Of a DNA stretch of 14,217 nt, positions 6,905-13,573 are shown piece after piece. Location of the stretch: assembly GCA_937897665.1 (NCBI GenBank), contig CALCPB010000597.1, positions 1-14,217 of the forward strand, written 5' to 3'. Below the pieces are notes generated by a model. It saw only the letters and a program-made list of their open reading frames with translations, had not been told where the DNA came from and ran no database searches. The translations under genes were made by a program, and so were the position numbers. Source of the DNA: an uncultured Halomicronema sp. (GTDB lineage Bacteria > Cyanobacteriota > Cyanobacteriia > Phormidesmidales > Phormidesmidaceae). The first letter of the stretch is position 1. Each line of letters begins with the position of its first letter.

Positions 6905-7336
6905 ATGGATCTGATGGGCATGGTGGGTCAGGCGATCGAGCGCTCTGACACAGAAGCTAGTAACGGCTTGATGGGTTCAGTTTTGGGCGCTTTGAATCAG
7001 GCCCCGGTGGATAACAACAAAATTGGGGATGTCGCAAGTGGCCTGCAAAAAGAGCTACAGCAAAAAGGCGACGCTAGTTCTTTGATGGGCATGCTGCAAA
7101 CGGTGGCGGCAACTGGGGCGGTAGAACAGCTGCTCGGTTCGGAGCAGGTGAGTGCGATCGCCCAGCGGGTCGGTGCCGATCCCGCCATGGTCAAGAGCGT
7201 CACGCCGCTCATTGCTCAGTTCTTAGTCAAAGGCTCAAATTCTCAGGGCGAAGGCCTGTTACAAAAAGTCCTCTCGGGAGAGGTTGATTTAGGTCAAATG
7301 GCTGGCCTCATTGGGATGGCCAACAAGTTCTTGTAA
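6905..7336 (+). CDS. DUF937-like conserved protein, 143 aa
   Basis: Cytosolic helical protein of unknown function. It is rich in Gly, Ala, Gln and Leu with no signal peptide or membrane segment. The second half, ADPAMVKSVTPLIAQFLVKG followed by Gly-rich helices, resembles the DUF937/YidB-like pattern in which a short loop DPxM precedes a Leu/Ile-rich helix; repeated LMGxxLG-type helices occur earlier. I chose the ATG at 6905 because GGTGG lies 5 nt before it; the longer frame from 6872 adds a Cys-containing lead with no SD. The gene stands alone on the plus strand and converges on clpP across a shared hairpin. Real coding is likely; the family name is a moderate-confidence guess. Confidence 0.65.
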   Translation: MDLMGMVGQAIERSDTEASNGLMGSVLGALNQAPVDNNKIGDVASGLQKELQQKGDASSLMGMLQTVAATGAVEQLLGSEQVSAIAQRVGADPAMVKSVTPLIAQFLVKGSNSQGEGLLQKVLSGEVDLGQMAGLIGMANKFL

Positions 7337-7479
7337 TAGTGCTTGGGCTGGGTCAATAGGTGCGAGTTATGCCCGGAGCTTCGCCAGGCTCACAGGATTG
7401 ACTGTGGCGATGTAAGCGCTTCAGCGGCGCAATTTTCACGAGCATCCTCTGAGGATGGGGAGTTCGACGATCTAAACAG

Positions 7480-7533
7480 CAAAATCCTGGATGACAAACT
7501 GCTGTGTCAGTCAGTTCGTTACCCAGGATTTTG
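7480..7533. terminator. Convergent (bidirectional) terminator-like hairpin
   Basis: CAAAATCCTGG at 7480-7490 is perfectly complementary to CCAGGATTTTG at 7523-7533. The inner bases continue pairing imperfectly (8 of 11). The stem is closed by an A/T-rich base, so each strand ends in a TTTT stretch. It sits 25 nt after the clpP stop and about 145 nt after the DUF937-like stop, fitting a terminator shared by convergent genes but closest to clpP. Confidence 0.65.
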
Positions 7534-7557
7534 ACCCAGTTAATGGATGAACTCGCT

Positions 7558-8163
7558 TTAGGCCACCGGCGTAGGACGGCTACCGACCGAATGGCGATCA
7601 ATAACTTGGTCGATCAGGCCATATTCCATCGCTTCATGGGGCGACATGAAGAAGTCGCGCTCAGTATCTGCCGCGATTTTGTCCAAAGGCTGACCAGTAT
7701 TCTCAGCTAGAGCCTTGTTGAGTAGATCCTTCAAGTAAAGAATCTCTTTTGCCTGAATTTCAATATCAGTGGCCTGACCTTGGGCCCCACCCAAAGGCTG
7801 GTGAATCATTACCCGCGAGTTCGGCAAGCTCATCCGTTTGCCCTTTTTACCCGCAGTTAGTAGAAACGCGCCCATGCTCGCGGCCAGCCCGACGCAAATC
7901 GTACACACATCAGGGCGGATATGATTCATCGTGTCAAAAATGCCGAGGCCCGCTGACACAGAGCCGCCTGGGGAGTTGATGTAGAGGTAAATATCTTTTT
8001 CCGGATCCTCAGCTTCGAGGAAGAGCATTTGAGCCACGATTAGATTGGCCGAGTCAGCGGTGACTTCTTGCCCCAGAAAAACAATGCGCTCTCGCAACAG
8101 ACGAGAATAAATGTCAAAGGCGCGATCACCACGGCCAGACTGTTCAATAACGGTTGGGATCAT
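7558..8163 (-). CDS. clpP: ATP-dependent Clp protease proteolytic subunit ClpP
   Basis: Serine peptidase subunit that forms the tetradecameric proteolytic chamber fed by ClpC or ClpX in the cytosol. The 201-aa product has a complete catalytic triad: Ser96 in GLAASMGAF, His121 in MIHQPLGG and Asp170 in TERDFFMS. It is therefore an active ClpP and not the inactive cyanobacterial ClpR. The start [20 protein letters not shown] matches the cyanobacterial ClpP2-like paralogue. There is no long propeptide. The ATG is at 8161-8163 with GATGGAA about 10 nt upstream. It appears monocistronic, with a hairpin just past the stop and a promoter-like sequence upstream. Cyanobacteria carry several clpP genes, often paired with clpR or clpX; neither is adjacent here. 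Confidence 0.96.
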   Translation of the reverse strand: MIPTVIEQSGRGDRAFDIYSRLLRERIVFLGQEVTADSANLIVAQMLFLEAEDPEKDIYLYINSPGGSVSAGLGIFDTMNHIRPDVCTICVGLAASMGAFLLTAGKKGKRMSLPNSRVMIHQPLGGAQGQATDIEIQAKEILYLKDLLNKALAENTGQPLDKIAADTERDFFMSPHEAMEYGLIDQVIDRHSVGSRPTPVA

Positions 8164-8194
8164 CGACGTTTATTCCATCAAAATGATTTCTATG

Positions 8195-8221
8195 ATTCTA
8201 CCGAGTTGCTGGGCCTGTCAA
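8195..8221 (-). promoter_or_regulatory. Possible clpP promoter
   Basis: On the minus strand a perfect -35 TTGACA (8221-8216) is followed by TAGAAT (8200-8195) about 31 nt before the clpP ATG. The 15-bp spacer is shorter than the ideal 17, so the exact -10 is uncertain. Confidence 0.4.
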
Positions 8222-8319
8222 AGGTTAGATTACCGACCTTCTATTAGATCATGATCAAAAGCCTGGGCAACGAACGGAGCGATCGCTCGTCTTCTGGGTG
8301 ATGACGGTGCCACCGAGAC

Positions 8320-8517
8320 TTACATCAAGGCCGTCACCGTGGCAATCGCCTCGCTGAGGTGGCTAACCGCTTGACTGCGCGTCAAGAACTCACTGTAGTC
8401 AGCCACGGTGTCTAAGCCCATCAGGCCCAACATCAGCTCTGATGACAGCCAAAACGTCCCCTTGACTAAAAACTTACGCCAGCGAACAGAAGGCTTTGTC
8501 GTTTCTTTTTCGGCCAT
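8320..8517 (-). CDS. Small uncharacterised protein, 65 aa
   Basis: Not recognised with certainty; it resembles short conserved cyanobacterial hypotheticals. The N-terminus is basic and hydrophilic (MAEKETTKPSVRWRKFLVKG). It is followed by a hydrophobic stretch, FWLSSELMLGLMGLDTVADY, that could be an amphipathic or single membrane-associated helix. The rest is Ser/Ala-rich. The ATG is at 8515-8517; the upstream TAAGAA is a weak SD. It sits on the minus strand downstream of the phosphatase-superfamily gene (235 bp gap) and upstream of clpP (156 bp gap), so it may be transcribed alone. Coding is supported by protein-like composition and the lack of a competing frame, not by a known domain. Confidence 0.5.
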   Translation of the reverse strand: MAEKETTKPSVRWRKFLVKGTFWLSSELMLGLMGLDTVADYSEFLTRSQAVSHLSEAIATVTALM

Positions 8518-8752
8518 TGTTCTTAACTACTGATAGCACTATTAAGAACTGTAAATGTCAGCCATCGATGAAACAATCCGGTTTTTACGCACCCAAGGTA
8601 CGGGTTTACACCGCCGAATCTCTATGCTCATTGATCGAACTCCGAAAGCAATTTTGGCCATGCAGGGGAACCAAGGTGCGGGGGAGCCAAACTTTAGACC
8701 TGCACCGCAGTCTTATTGGATGCCTCGGGTGAGGGCTTTTACCCTTTGGGGA

Positions 8753-10141
8753 TTAGACATCCAACACTTTGCCTCTCAGCCCTTCGGGAGCTGCTACCTG
8801 ATAGCGAGATAGCATCGTTGGCAAGATGTCGTATAGCTGCGCCCCTTCGAGGATCTGGCCCTGTTTGGGCGATCGCGGGTCATGGAAGATCATGAGGCCA
8901 AAGGGGGCATGGTTGGCATCATCGGGGCCAGTGTCATTCTCGACAGTGTAGAGGTCACCGCTGCCGACACGCCCGACAGAGCGCCATGCTAAGTAGTCAA
9001 TGAAGACGATGAGGTCCGGCGCCCGACCGCGCACCTTTTGATAAATCTGCTGGGGTCTAAAGACTTTGATGTTTAGCGGAGCCCCCGTGGGCGTCGTGAG
9101 TTGCGTAAGTTTCTCAGCTAGTTCATGTCGCAGGGGTTCATAGTCCGTCATGCTCACGGTGCCCTCAGGTTCACGCCCCTTAACATTGAGGAAGATGCGG
9201 GCGTAGTAGCCACCGGCTCCCCACACGCGAGTTTGCCCCCAATCAACGTCAACTTTGTCGAGCGATAGCGGTTCTGTGGGCTCCGCTTTGAGGGTGAGAT
9301 AGCCGTTTTTGATCAGCCATTCGTTAATGCAAATGCCCCCCATAAGGGGTTGAGCCCCGTGGTCAGACACGACTAAAACTGCAGTGTCGTCATCACAAAC
9401 GTTCAACAGCTCGCCGACCCGCTGATCAACGTGAACGTAATAGTCATGGATCGCATTTTGAAACGGGGAATCGGGCTCATATTGGGGATGCTTAGGATCC
9501 ATTGGTTTCCAGAAGGCATGGTGGATGCGATCGACCCCCATGTCAACCAGCATGAGAAAGTCGGGCTGGTCTTGAATGATTAATTTTTCTGCCAGCGTAA
9601 ATCGCTGATCGCAAAGCTGAAACAAGTTGCTCAAGATGCGGTCTTTTTCGTCGGAGCGGAAGTTCGGCACATCCATCATGAAGTCGGGCATCCAAGCACG
9701 AATGGTCTCGGCGAGTTCTGGCGGATGGGTAAATGCGACATCCGTGCCGGGGGTCAGAAAGCAGGAAACCAAACTGCCATTAACCGCATAGGGTGGTGAA
9801 GTGCCGGGCACGCTCAGGGCGGCTACTTGCCAACCGGCCTCGCCCAAAATGTCCCACAGGCGGGGAAATTTCACGGCAGTGCCATTGGAGATGCCCATGC
9901 TGTGATAGCCACGATCGCGCCGATTGCGAAAGCCGTAGATACCCAGTTCACCCGGATCGCGCCCCGTCATCATGCAGCTCCACGCGGGTACCGTGATGGC
10001 TGGAATACTACTCTCTAATCGACCATAGCTGCCCTGAGCCATCAGACGACTGAGGTTAGGCAAGTCTGAGCGCCACTGGTCAAACACCAGCGATGGCTCC
10101 ATGCAGTCCAAACCGATGATCAATAAACGGGGCGTTGGCAT
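8753..10141 (-). CDS. Alkaline-phosphatase-superfamily phosphodiesterase/phosphatase
   Basis: A 462-aa metal-dependent enzyme of the type I phosphodiesterase/nucleotide pyrophosphatase group. Two-metal site residues are recognisable: Asp12 in LLIIGLDCM, the likely nucleophile Thr50 in PAITVPAW, Asp200/Asp204 and His207/His208 in VDMGVDRIHHAF, Asp260-His261 in SDHGA, and His411 in ANHAPFG. There is no signal peptide, so it probably acts in the cytosol on a phosphodiester, phosphonate or nucleotide-sugar-like substrate that cannot be specified. The middle segment between the metal motifs is the usual cap region. The ATG is at 10139-10141. It lies 3' of the gas vesicle operon on the same strand, 293 bp after the true end of the gvpJ frame, and looks unrelated to it. 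Family is secure; reaction unknown. Confidence 0.87.
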   Translation of the reverse strand: MPTPRLLIIGLDCMEPSLVFDQWRSDLPNLSRLMAQGSYGRLESSIPAITVPAWSCMMTGRDPGELGIYGFRNRRDRGYHSMGISNGTAVKFPRLWDILGEAGWQVAALSVPGTSPPYAVNGSLVSCFLTPGTDVAFTHPPELAETIRAWMPDFMMDVPNFRSDEKDRILSNLFQLCDQRFTLAEKLIIQDQPDFLMLVDMGVDRIHHAFWKPMDPKHPQYEPDSPFQNAIHDYYVHVDQRVGELLNVCDDDTAVLVVSDHGAQPLMGGICINEWLIKNGYLTLKAEPTEPLSLDKVDVDWGQTRVWGAGGYYARIFLNVKGREPEGTVSMTDYEPLRHELAEKLTQLTTPTGAPLNIKVFRPQQIYQKVRGRAPDLIVFIDYLAWRSVGRVGSGDLYTVENDTGPDDANHAPFGLMIFHDPRSPKQGQILEGAQLYDILPTMLSRYQVAAPEGLRGKVLDV

Positions 10142-10401
10142 GGCTCACACTCTCTACGAAGCTGTGCCTATTCTAGAGAGATCACGGCCGAGGCGACCCA
10201 GCAAACTAACCGATTGTCGGCAAACTCTCATCGAGTTGAGGCCGATTCTTAAAATCACCGCGACAAATCTTGCTCCCGGCACTTGGCCTCGCTGGCGGGT
10301 CTGAACTGACGGCCTCGTCGTACGCTCCAGAACAGACATCGATAACGGCTAAGAGCGGATGCGTTCAAGGCGGCGGGAGCGTCTTTCGGAATCTAGAGAA
10401 T

Positions 10402-10423
10402 GGGGTCGAACAGGGGTCGAACA
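10402..10423. repeat. Two tandem 11-bp copies
   Basis: GGGGTCGAACA at 10402-10412 is repeated exactly at 10413-10423, in the gap between the gvpJ tail and the phosphatase-superfamily gene. It is probably a slippage duplication. Confidence 0.7.
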
Positions 10424-10434
10424 GATGAGCCTGG

Positions 10435-10554
10435 CTAACTAGCCGTATCTTCAACTTCAGCAGCTTTGAGGGCTTTAAGTTCTGTTTCCACACTTTCGAG
10501 GCGAGCCTGTAGCTGTTCGTTGGCTTCGCGCAGCTCTTGTGATCGCGCGCTTAT
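10435..10554 (-). pseudogene. In-frame 3' continuation of gvpJ beyond an amber stop
   Basis: Directly after TAG (10557-10555), and in the same frame, 39 sense codons follow before the next TAG at 10437-10435. They read ISARSQELREANEQL, then a heptad-like segment (ARLESVETELKALKA) and an acidic end. This matches the charged coiled-coil tail that usually follows the WENDPYLS-type motif in cyanobacterial GvpJ. The stop stands exactly where the family has Tyr, so a TAT or TAC codon changed to TAG is the simplest explanation. Whether the tail is ever translated is unknown. Confidence 0.8.
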
Positions 10555-10797
10555 CTAAGGGTCGTTTTCCCGCCAGTTAATGCCCATTTCTCGGGCTTTA
10601 TCGACGGAGGCGACCAACAACCGAATCCGAATCGTGAGCAGTTCGGTTGACCCGACTGACACAGAGATATCGCCAGCAATGACAATACCTTTGTCTAAAA
10701 CCCGTTCCAACACGTCCACTAGGGTAGACCCCTGGGTCGCCGTTGCCATCGGTCGATTGTTGGTACTCGACGGACGTGAAAAAGATTGGCCACTCAT
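10555..10797 (-). CDS. gvpJ: Gas vesicle protein GvpJ, ends at an in-frame TAG
   Basis: Minor gas vesicle protein, a GvpA paralogue thought to help nucleate the vesicle tips. After a 22-residue hydrophilic lead comes the GvpA-like core from Ser24 to Asn74: STLVDVLERVLDKGIVIAGD, then ISVSVGSTELLTIRIRLLVA and SVDKAREMGIN. The ATG at 10795-10797 has AAGAGGGG about 5 nt before it. The frame stops at codon 81, immediately after WRENDP, where homologues I recall read W(W)E-x-DP-Tyr-Leu-Ser and continue with a charged tail. The hydrophobic core is intact, so an 80-aa product may still function; archaeal and other short GvpJ proteins show the tail varies. It is the last gas vesicle gene here, 79 bp after gvpN, with the unrelated phosphatase-superfamily gene beyond. 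Confidence 0.85.
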   Translation of the reverse strand: MSGQSFSRPSSTNNRPMATATQGSTLVDVLERVLDKGIVIAGDISVSVGSTELLTIRIRLLVASVDKAREMGINWRENDP

Positions 10798-10876
10798 GGT
10801 GCCCCTCTTATGATGATTGCGGTGCAGGTGCGAACGCCGTGGGTCGCTATCGGCAAACCTTCACAGAGAAGATCCG

Positions 10877-12139
10877 CTAGTCCGCGCTGAGGCGATAGAT
10901 GGTCGGCTTACCAGGCTTATTATGCTTCTGCACGTAGCCAAGTTCAACTAGCGATCGCAACGCATCGACAGCCTTAAACCGGCTCAACGACAATTCAGAC
11001 TCAATTTTTGATAGCGGGGCCACCTTTTGTTGCGTCAAGAACGCGAGAACCTGGGCGTCGACTTCATTCAATGTGGCCTCGACAACCGGGACCGCATCAG
11101 GCTGAGGCTGAGTTTTTGTAGAATCGGCGATCGCTGAAGTGGCAGGCTGATGCCCGCCTTTGCCCTTCGCTTTAGCCACGGGCTTTTGATTTTCGTCAGG
11201 GATTGGCGTTTTAGGTGCCTTCGGCTCAAGGTCATTAGTTTCTGATAGCACCACGCCGACCGTCAGCCCATTGAAAAGATCCCAAAGGGTTCGAGTTGCC
11301 GTCGATAAATCCTCGGTAACTCGAGACAGCAGCACATCGCTGCAGACATCGCGAAAGTCAGCATCCTCAACCATGACGGGCACACCATGCTCATGGCAAA
11401 TGGTGGCGATCATGAGGCAAGGGCGCAGACTTGTGGTGCCGTTGCTGGCCATCTGAGATTGAAAAGCTTTGACCAAACGAACGATTAGCAGCGCATCAGC
11501 GGGTTCGATGCCAACTTTCTGAATTAAAATCTGCTGCTGGGTCAGTTCATCGGGCTCTGGCATATGAATGGTAATCAGGCGGTCTAGCAACGCATCCTGG
11601 GTACCGTGCACACCAGCGTATTCTTCAGGGTTTGAGGTGAAGATGGCGCGAAAATGCGGATCTACCCGCAGATATTCCGGCCGATTGCCGCTCGGGGGCA
11701 GTACTAGCAGCTTCTCTTCTAAAGCTGACAGTAAGACGTTGTTGACTTCCGGTCGAGAGCGATTAAATTCGTCATAAACTAGCGTGAAGCCTTCGCGACA
11801 AGCCAAGGTCAGGCGTGAGTCAACCCAGTTGTGACGCACCTCATCTTCGACCTTAACGACGCTGTGGATGTAATTGTCCACCACCTTTTTGCGCGTATAG
11901 CCAGACTGGTTACCGATGAGGTCAGAGGTCTTAAACTCATCGTCACCAAACACCATCATGATGGGCCGACTCAACAAATCAGCGAGATGTAAGGCGAGGG
12001 TGGTTTTGCCCGTGCCGGCTGGGCCTCGAAGATGAACTGAATAGCCTGATTGAAGATATCGTAGGGCGCGACGAGCCACGCGCTCAACGGCAGGGGTACT
12101 GACAAAATTGCGGGGGCGGGCTTGGAGAACAGTACTCAC
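10877..12139 (-). CDS. gvpN: Gas vesicle AAA+ ATPase GvpN with C-terminal winged-helix module
   Basis: MoxR-type AAA+ ATPase needed for gas vesicle growth. The ATPase domain spans about 10-295: Walker A GPAGTGKT (39-46), Walker B LVYDEFNR (120-127) and sensor 1 FTSN (167-170), with arginine-finger-region DRL at 186-188. Residues 300-356 form a Pro/Lys/Ala-rich linker. Residues 360-418 form a compact winged-helix-like domain ([19 protein letters not shown], then a basic wing [13 protein letters not shown]). That domain is closely similar to the C-terminus of the adjacent GvpC-like protein. It makes this GvpN 420 aa, longer than the roughly 280-360 aa I recall for basic GvpN. The start is GTG at 12139-12137; it overlaps the gvpC stop by 4 nt (GTGA), with GAGGAA 8 nt upstream, so the two are coupled. 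Call is firm; the role of the extra domain is unknown. Confidence 0.93.
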   Translation of the reverse strand: MSTVLQARPRNFVSTPAVERVARRALRYLQSGYSVHLRGPAGTGKTTLALHLADLLSRPIMMVFGDDEFKTSDLIGNQSGYTRKKVVDNYIHSVVKVEDEVRHNWVDSRLTLACREGFTLVYDEFNRSRPEVNNVLLSALEEKLLVLPPSGNRPEYLRVDPHFRAIFTSNPEEYAGVHGTQDALLDRLITIHMPEPDELTQQQILIQKVGIEPADALLIVRLVKAFQSQMASNGTTSLRPCLMIATICHEHGVPVMVEDADFRDVCSDVLLSRVTEDLSTATRTLWDLFNGLTVGVVLSETNDLEPKAPKTPIPDENQKPVAKAKGKGGHQPATSAIADSTKTQPQPDAVPVVEATLNEVDAQVLAFLTQQKVAPLSKIESELSLSRFKAVDALRSLVELGYVQKHNKPGKPTIYRLSAD

Positions 12140-13113
12140 AGAACGGCTTCCTCTCGGATACGGTAGATTCTATCTTTTTGAACGATGAGCTCTTTTTGAA
12201 TCAGCGATCGCAGGGCATCGACGGCCTGGAAACGGTTAATGCCCAACGTGGATTCAATTTCAGTCAGACGAGTCCCTTGGGGATGGCTTTGCAGGTAATC
12301 AAACACGGCTTCTTCTGTTGACACCGCTGATTTGCTTAGGGTTGACGTAGGCACAGCTACTTGTTTAATAGCTGATGGCTGACCCACTTTGGCAGCGGCT
12401 GCCGGTTTAGCCTTAGCACGCGGTCTGCGCGTATCCGGCTTGCGGATTGCTGCCGCAGATTTAGGGCGATTGGGTGGCAGGGTGGCACGGCGCGGCGCGG
12501 ATGTGCCCCAAATTGATTGTCGGAGACCTTCACAAAAGGCCTGTCGCTCTGGCTTTTGGGCAGCAAGGTCTGCCAACTTTACTTGCACATTACGGCTCAA
12601 AGCTTCGCGATCGCTGCGTCGTTTTGCATGAGCCACCTTTGACTCTGCCTCACGACTGGCAGCCACGTTGGTCAAATAATCAGCCACAAAGGCTTCTAGC
12701 TCAGCAATATACTCAACCAACTTCTGTTGCTGTTGCTGCGCCATGATCGTGCGCGCTTGTTGATGCTGGGTCAAGGACTCTTGCGTGGCCTGCTTCAGCT
12801 CGGCTAAATAGGCTTGGTAATCTTGGCGTTTGGCAGCGACAGCTTTTTTAAGCTCGATGTCAAACTCTCGCAACTCAGCTGCCGTCAGTCTTGCCTGAGC
12901 GGCTCGTTGCTGTTGAATTTGAGCCAGGTATAAGTCAGTTTCAGCCTGGATTGCAGCGTAATTTTCTGTCAGCGTCCTGCGGGTCGTGACGGCGTTTTGG
13001 GCACGCACTTGCTGATGCGCACTCAACTCTGACTGCACATCTTCTTGCCGCTGGGCGATCGCTTGCTGACGCTCGACTCGCGCTGCGTACCATTCATCTT
13101 GGAGAGCCGCCAT
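12136..13113 (-). CDS. gvpC: GvpC-like gas vesicle outer protein fused to a winged-helix domain
   Basis: Probable GvpC, the helical-repeat protein that wraps and stiffens the GvpA shell. The ATG at 13113-13111 has a strong SD (AGGAGGT) 7 nt upstream; an upstream TTG is inferior. Residues 1-195 are almost wholly helical, rich in Gln, Ala, Glu and Arg, with irregular repeats spaced roughly 30-40 residues (for example [15 protein letters not shown] and [15 protein letters not shown]). The segment LRQSIWG (197-203) resembles the conserved end of known GvpC. Unlike ordinary GvpC (about 190 aa) the protein continues with a basic Pro/Ala/Lys/Arg linker (204-262) and a winged-helix-like domain (265-320; [19 protein letters not shown]) matching that of GvpN. 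Position between gvpA and gvpN supports the gvpC call; repeats are too diverged for certainty. Confidence 0.8.
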   Translation of the reverse strand: MAALQDEWYAARVERQQAIAQRQEDVQSELSAHQQVRAQNAVTTRRTLTENYAAIQAETDLYLAQIQQQRAAQARLTAAELREFDIELKKAVAAKRQDYQAYLAELKQATQESLTQHQQARTIMAQQQQQKLVEYIAELEAFVADYLTNVAASREAESKVAHAKRRSDREALSRNVQVKLADLAAQKPERQAFCEGLRQSIWGTSAPRRATLPPNRPKSAAAIRKPDTRRPRAKAKPAAAAKVGQPSAIKQVAVPTSTLSKSAVSTEEAVFDYLQSHPQGTRLTEIESTLGINRFQAVDALRSLIQKELIVQKDRIYRIREEAVL

Positions 13114-13283
13114 GGTCGCCACCTCCTGTCTAAAACTCGACAATTTTCAAAAGTAAAAGTCTACTAGTTGCCATAGAAACTCAGTTATTTATCACCCAGC
13201 CATTGCGAGGGTGACGGCTTTAACAACGAGAGACAACTTCTTACGAGCGGAAAGCTCAATAGATAAGCTCGGAAAGGGAAGCA

Positions 13284-13326
13284 CGTTGGTCGGTGAACAG
13301 CCGAAAAGACCGGACATCGACCAACG
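13284..13326 (-). promoter_or_regulatory. Stem-loop between gvpA and gvpC
   Basis: CGTTGGTCGGTG at 13284-13295 and CATCGACCAACG at 13315-13326 form a 12-bp stem with one non-Watson-Crick position around a 19-nt loop. It begins about 28 nt past the gvpA stop and precedes gvpC by 170 nt. No U-run follows, so it looks like an attenuator or a 3' stabiliser of a gvpA-only transcript. Such a transcript is known for other cyanobacterial gvp operons and would give much more GvpA than GvpC. Confidence 0.5.
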
Positions 13327-13354
13327 ACTGTTTAGAAGGTATCGCTAGCTAAAA

Positions 13355-13573
13355 CTAGGAAGCGGGTACAGCAGCTTGCGTGGTGAGACCCACAGCTTCT
13401 GCATACTTCAGGTAAGTTTCAACCGAAGCAATGACAACTCGTGCTTCAACGGCAAGCAGTTCAATTCCGACGAGAGAAACTCGAACCCAAGCGTCAATCA
13501 CAATGCCCTTGTCGAGGATGCGATCGACCACTTCGGCCAAGCTAGATGAAGAGTTTACTTTTTCGACAGCCAT
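13355..13573 (-). CDS. gvpA: Gas vesicle structural protein GvpA
   Basis: The main ribbed-shell protein of gas vesicles, 72 aa. The family signature is complete: [40 protein letters not shown] and [17 protein letters not shown]. It forms the helix-strand-strand-helix fold that assembles into the hollow hydrophobic-lined wall. I chose the ATG at 13573-13571 (MAVEKVN), the standard family start, with GAGG about 11 nt upstream; the open frame extends further upstream only by chance. It is first in the minus-strand gvp operon, and a stem-loop downstream probably limits read-through into gvpC. Only one gvpA copy is present in the window. Identification is certain. Confidence 0.98.
   Translation of the reverse strand: MAVEKVNSSSSLAEVVDRILDKGIVIDAWVRVSLVGIELLAVEARVVIASVETYLKYAEAVGLTTQAAVPAS

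Noticed and set aside
8555..8812. Plus-strand 85-codon frame between the small protein and the phosphatase-superfamily gene
   Set aside because: Some protein-like look, but no good SD, and its end lies antisense in a well-supported gene.
13111..13143. TTG start at 13143 for the GvpC-like protein
   Set aside because: The ATG 30 nt downstream has a near-perfect SD at ideal spacing.
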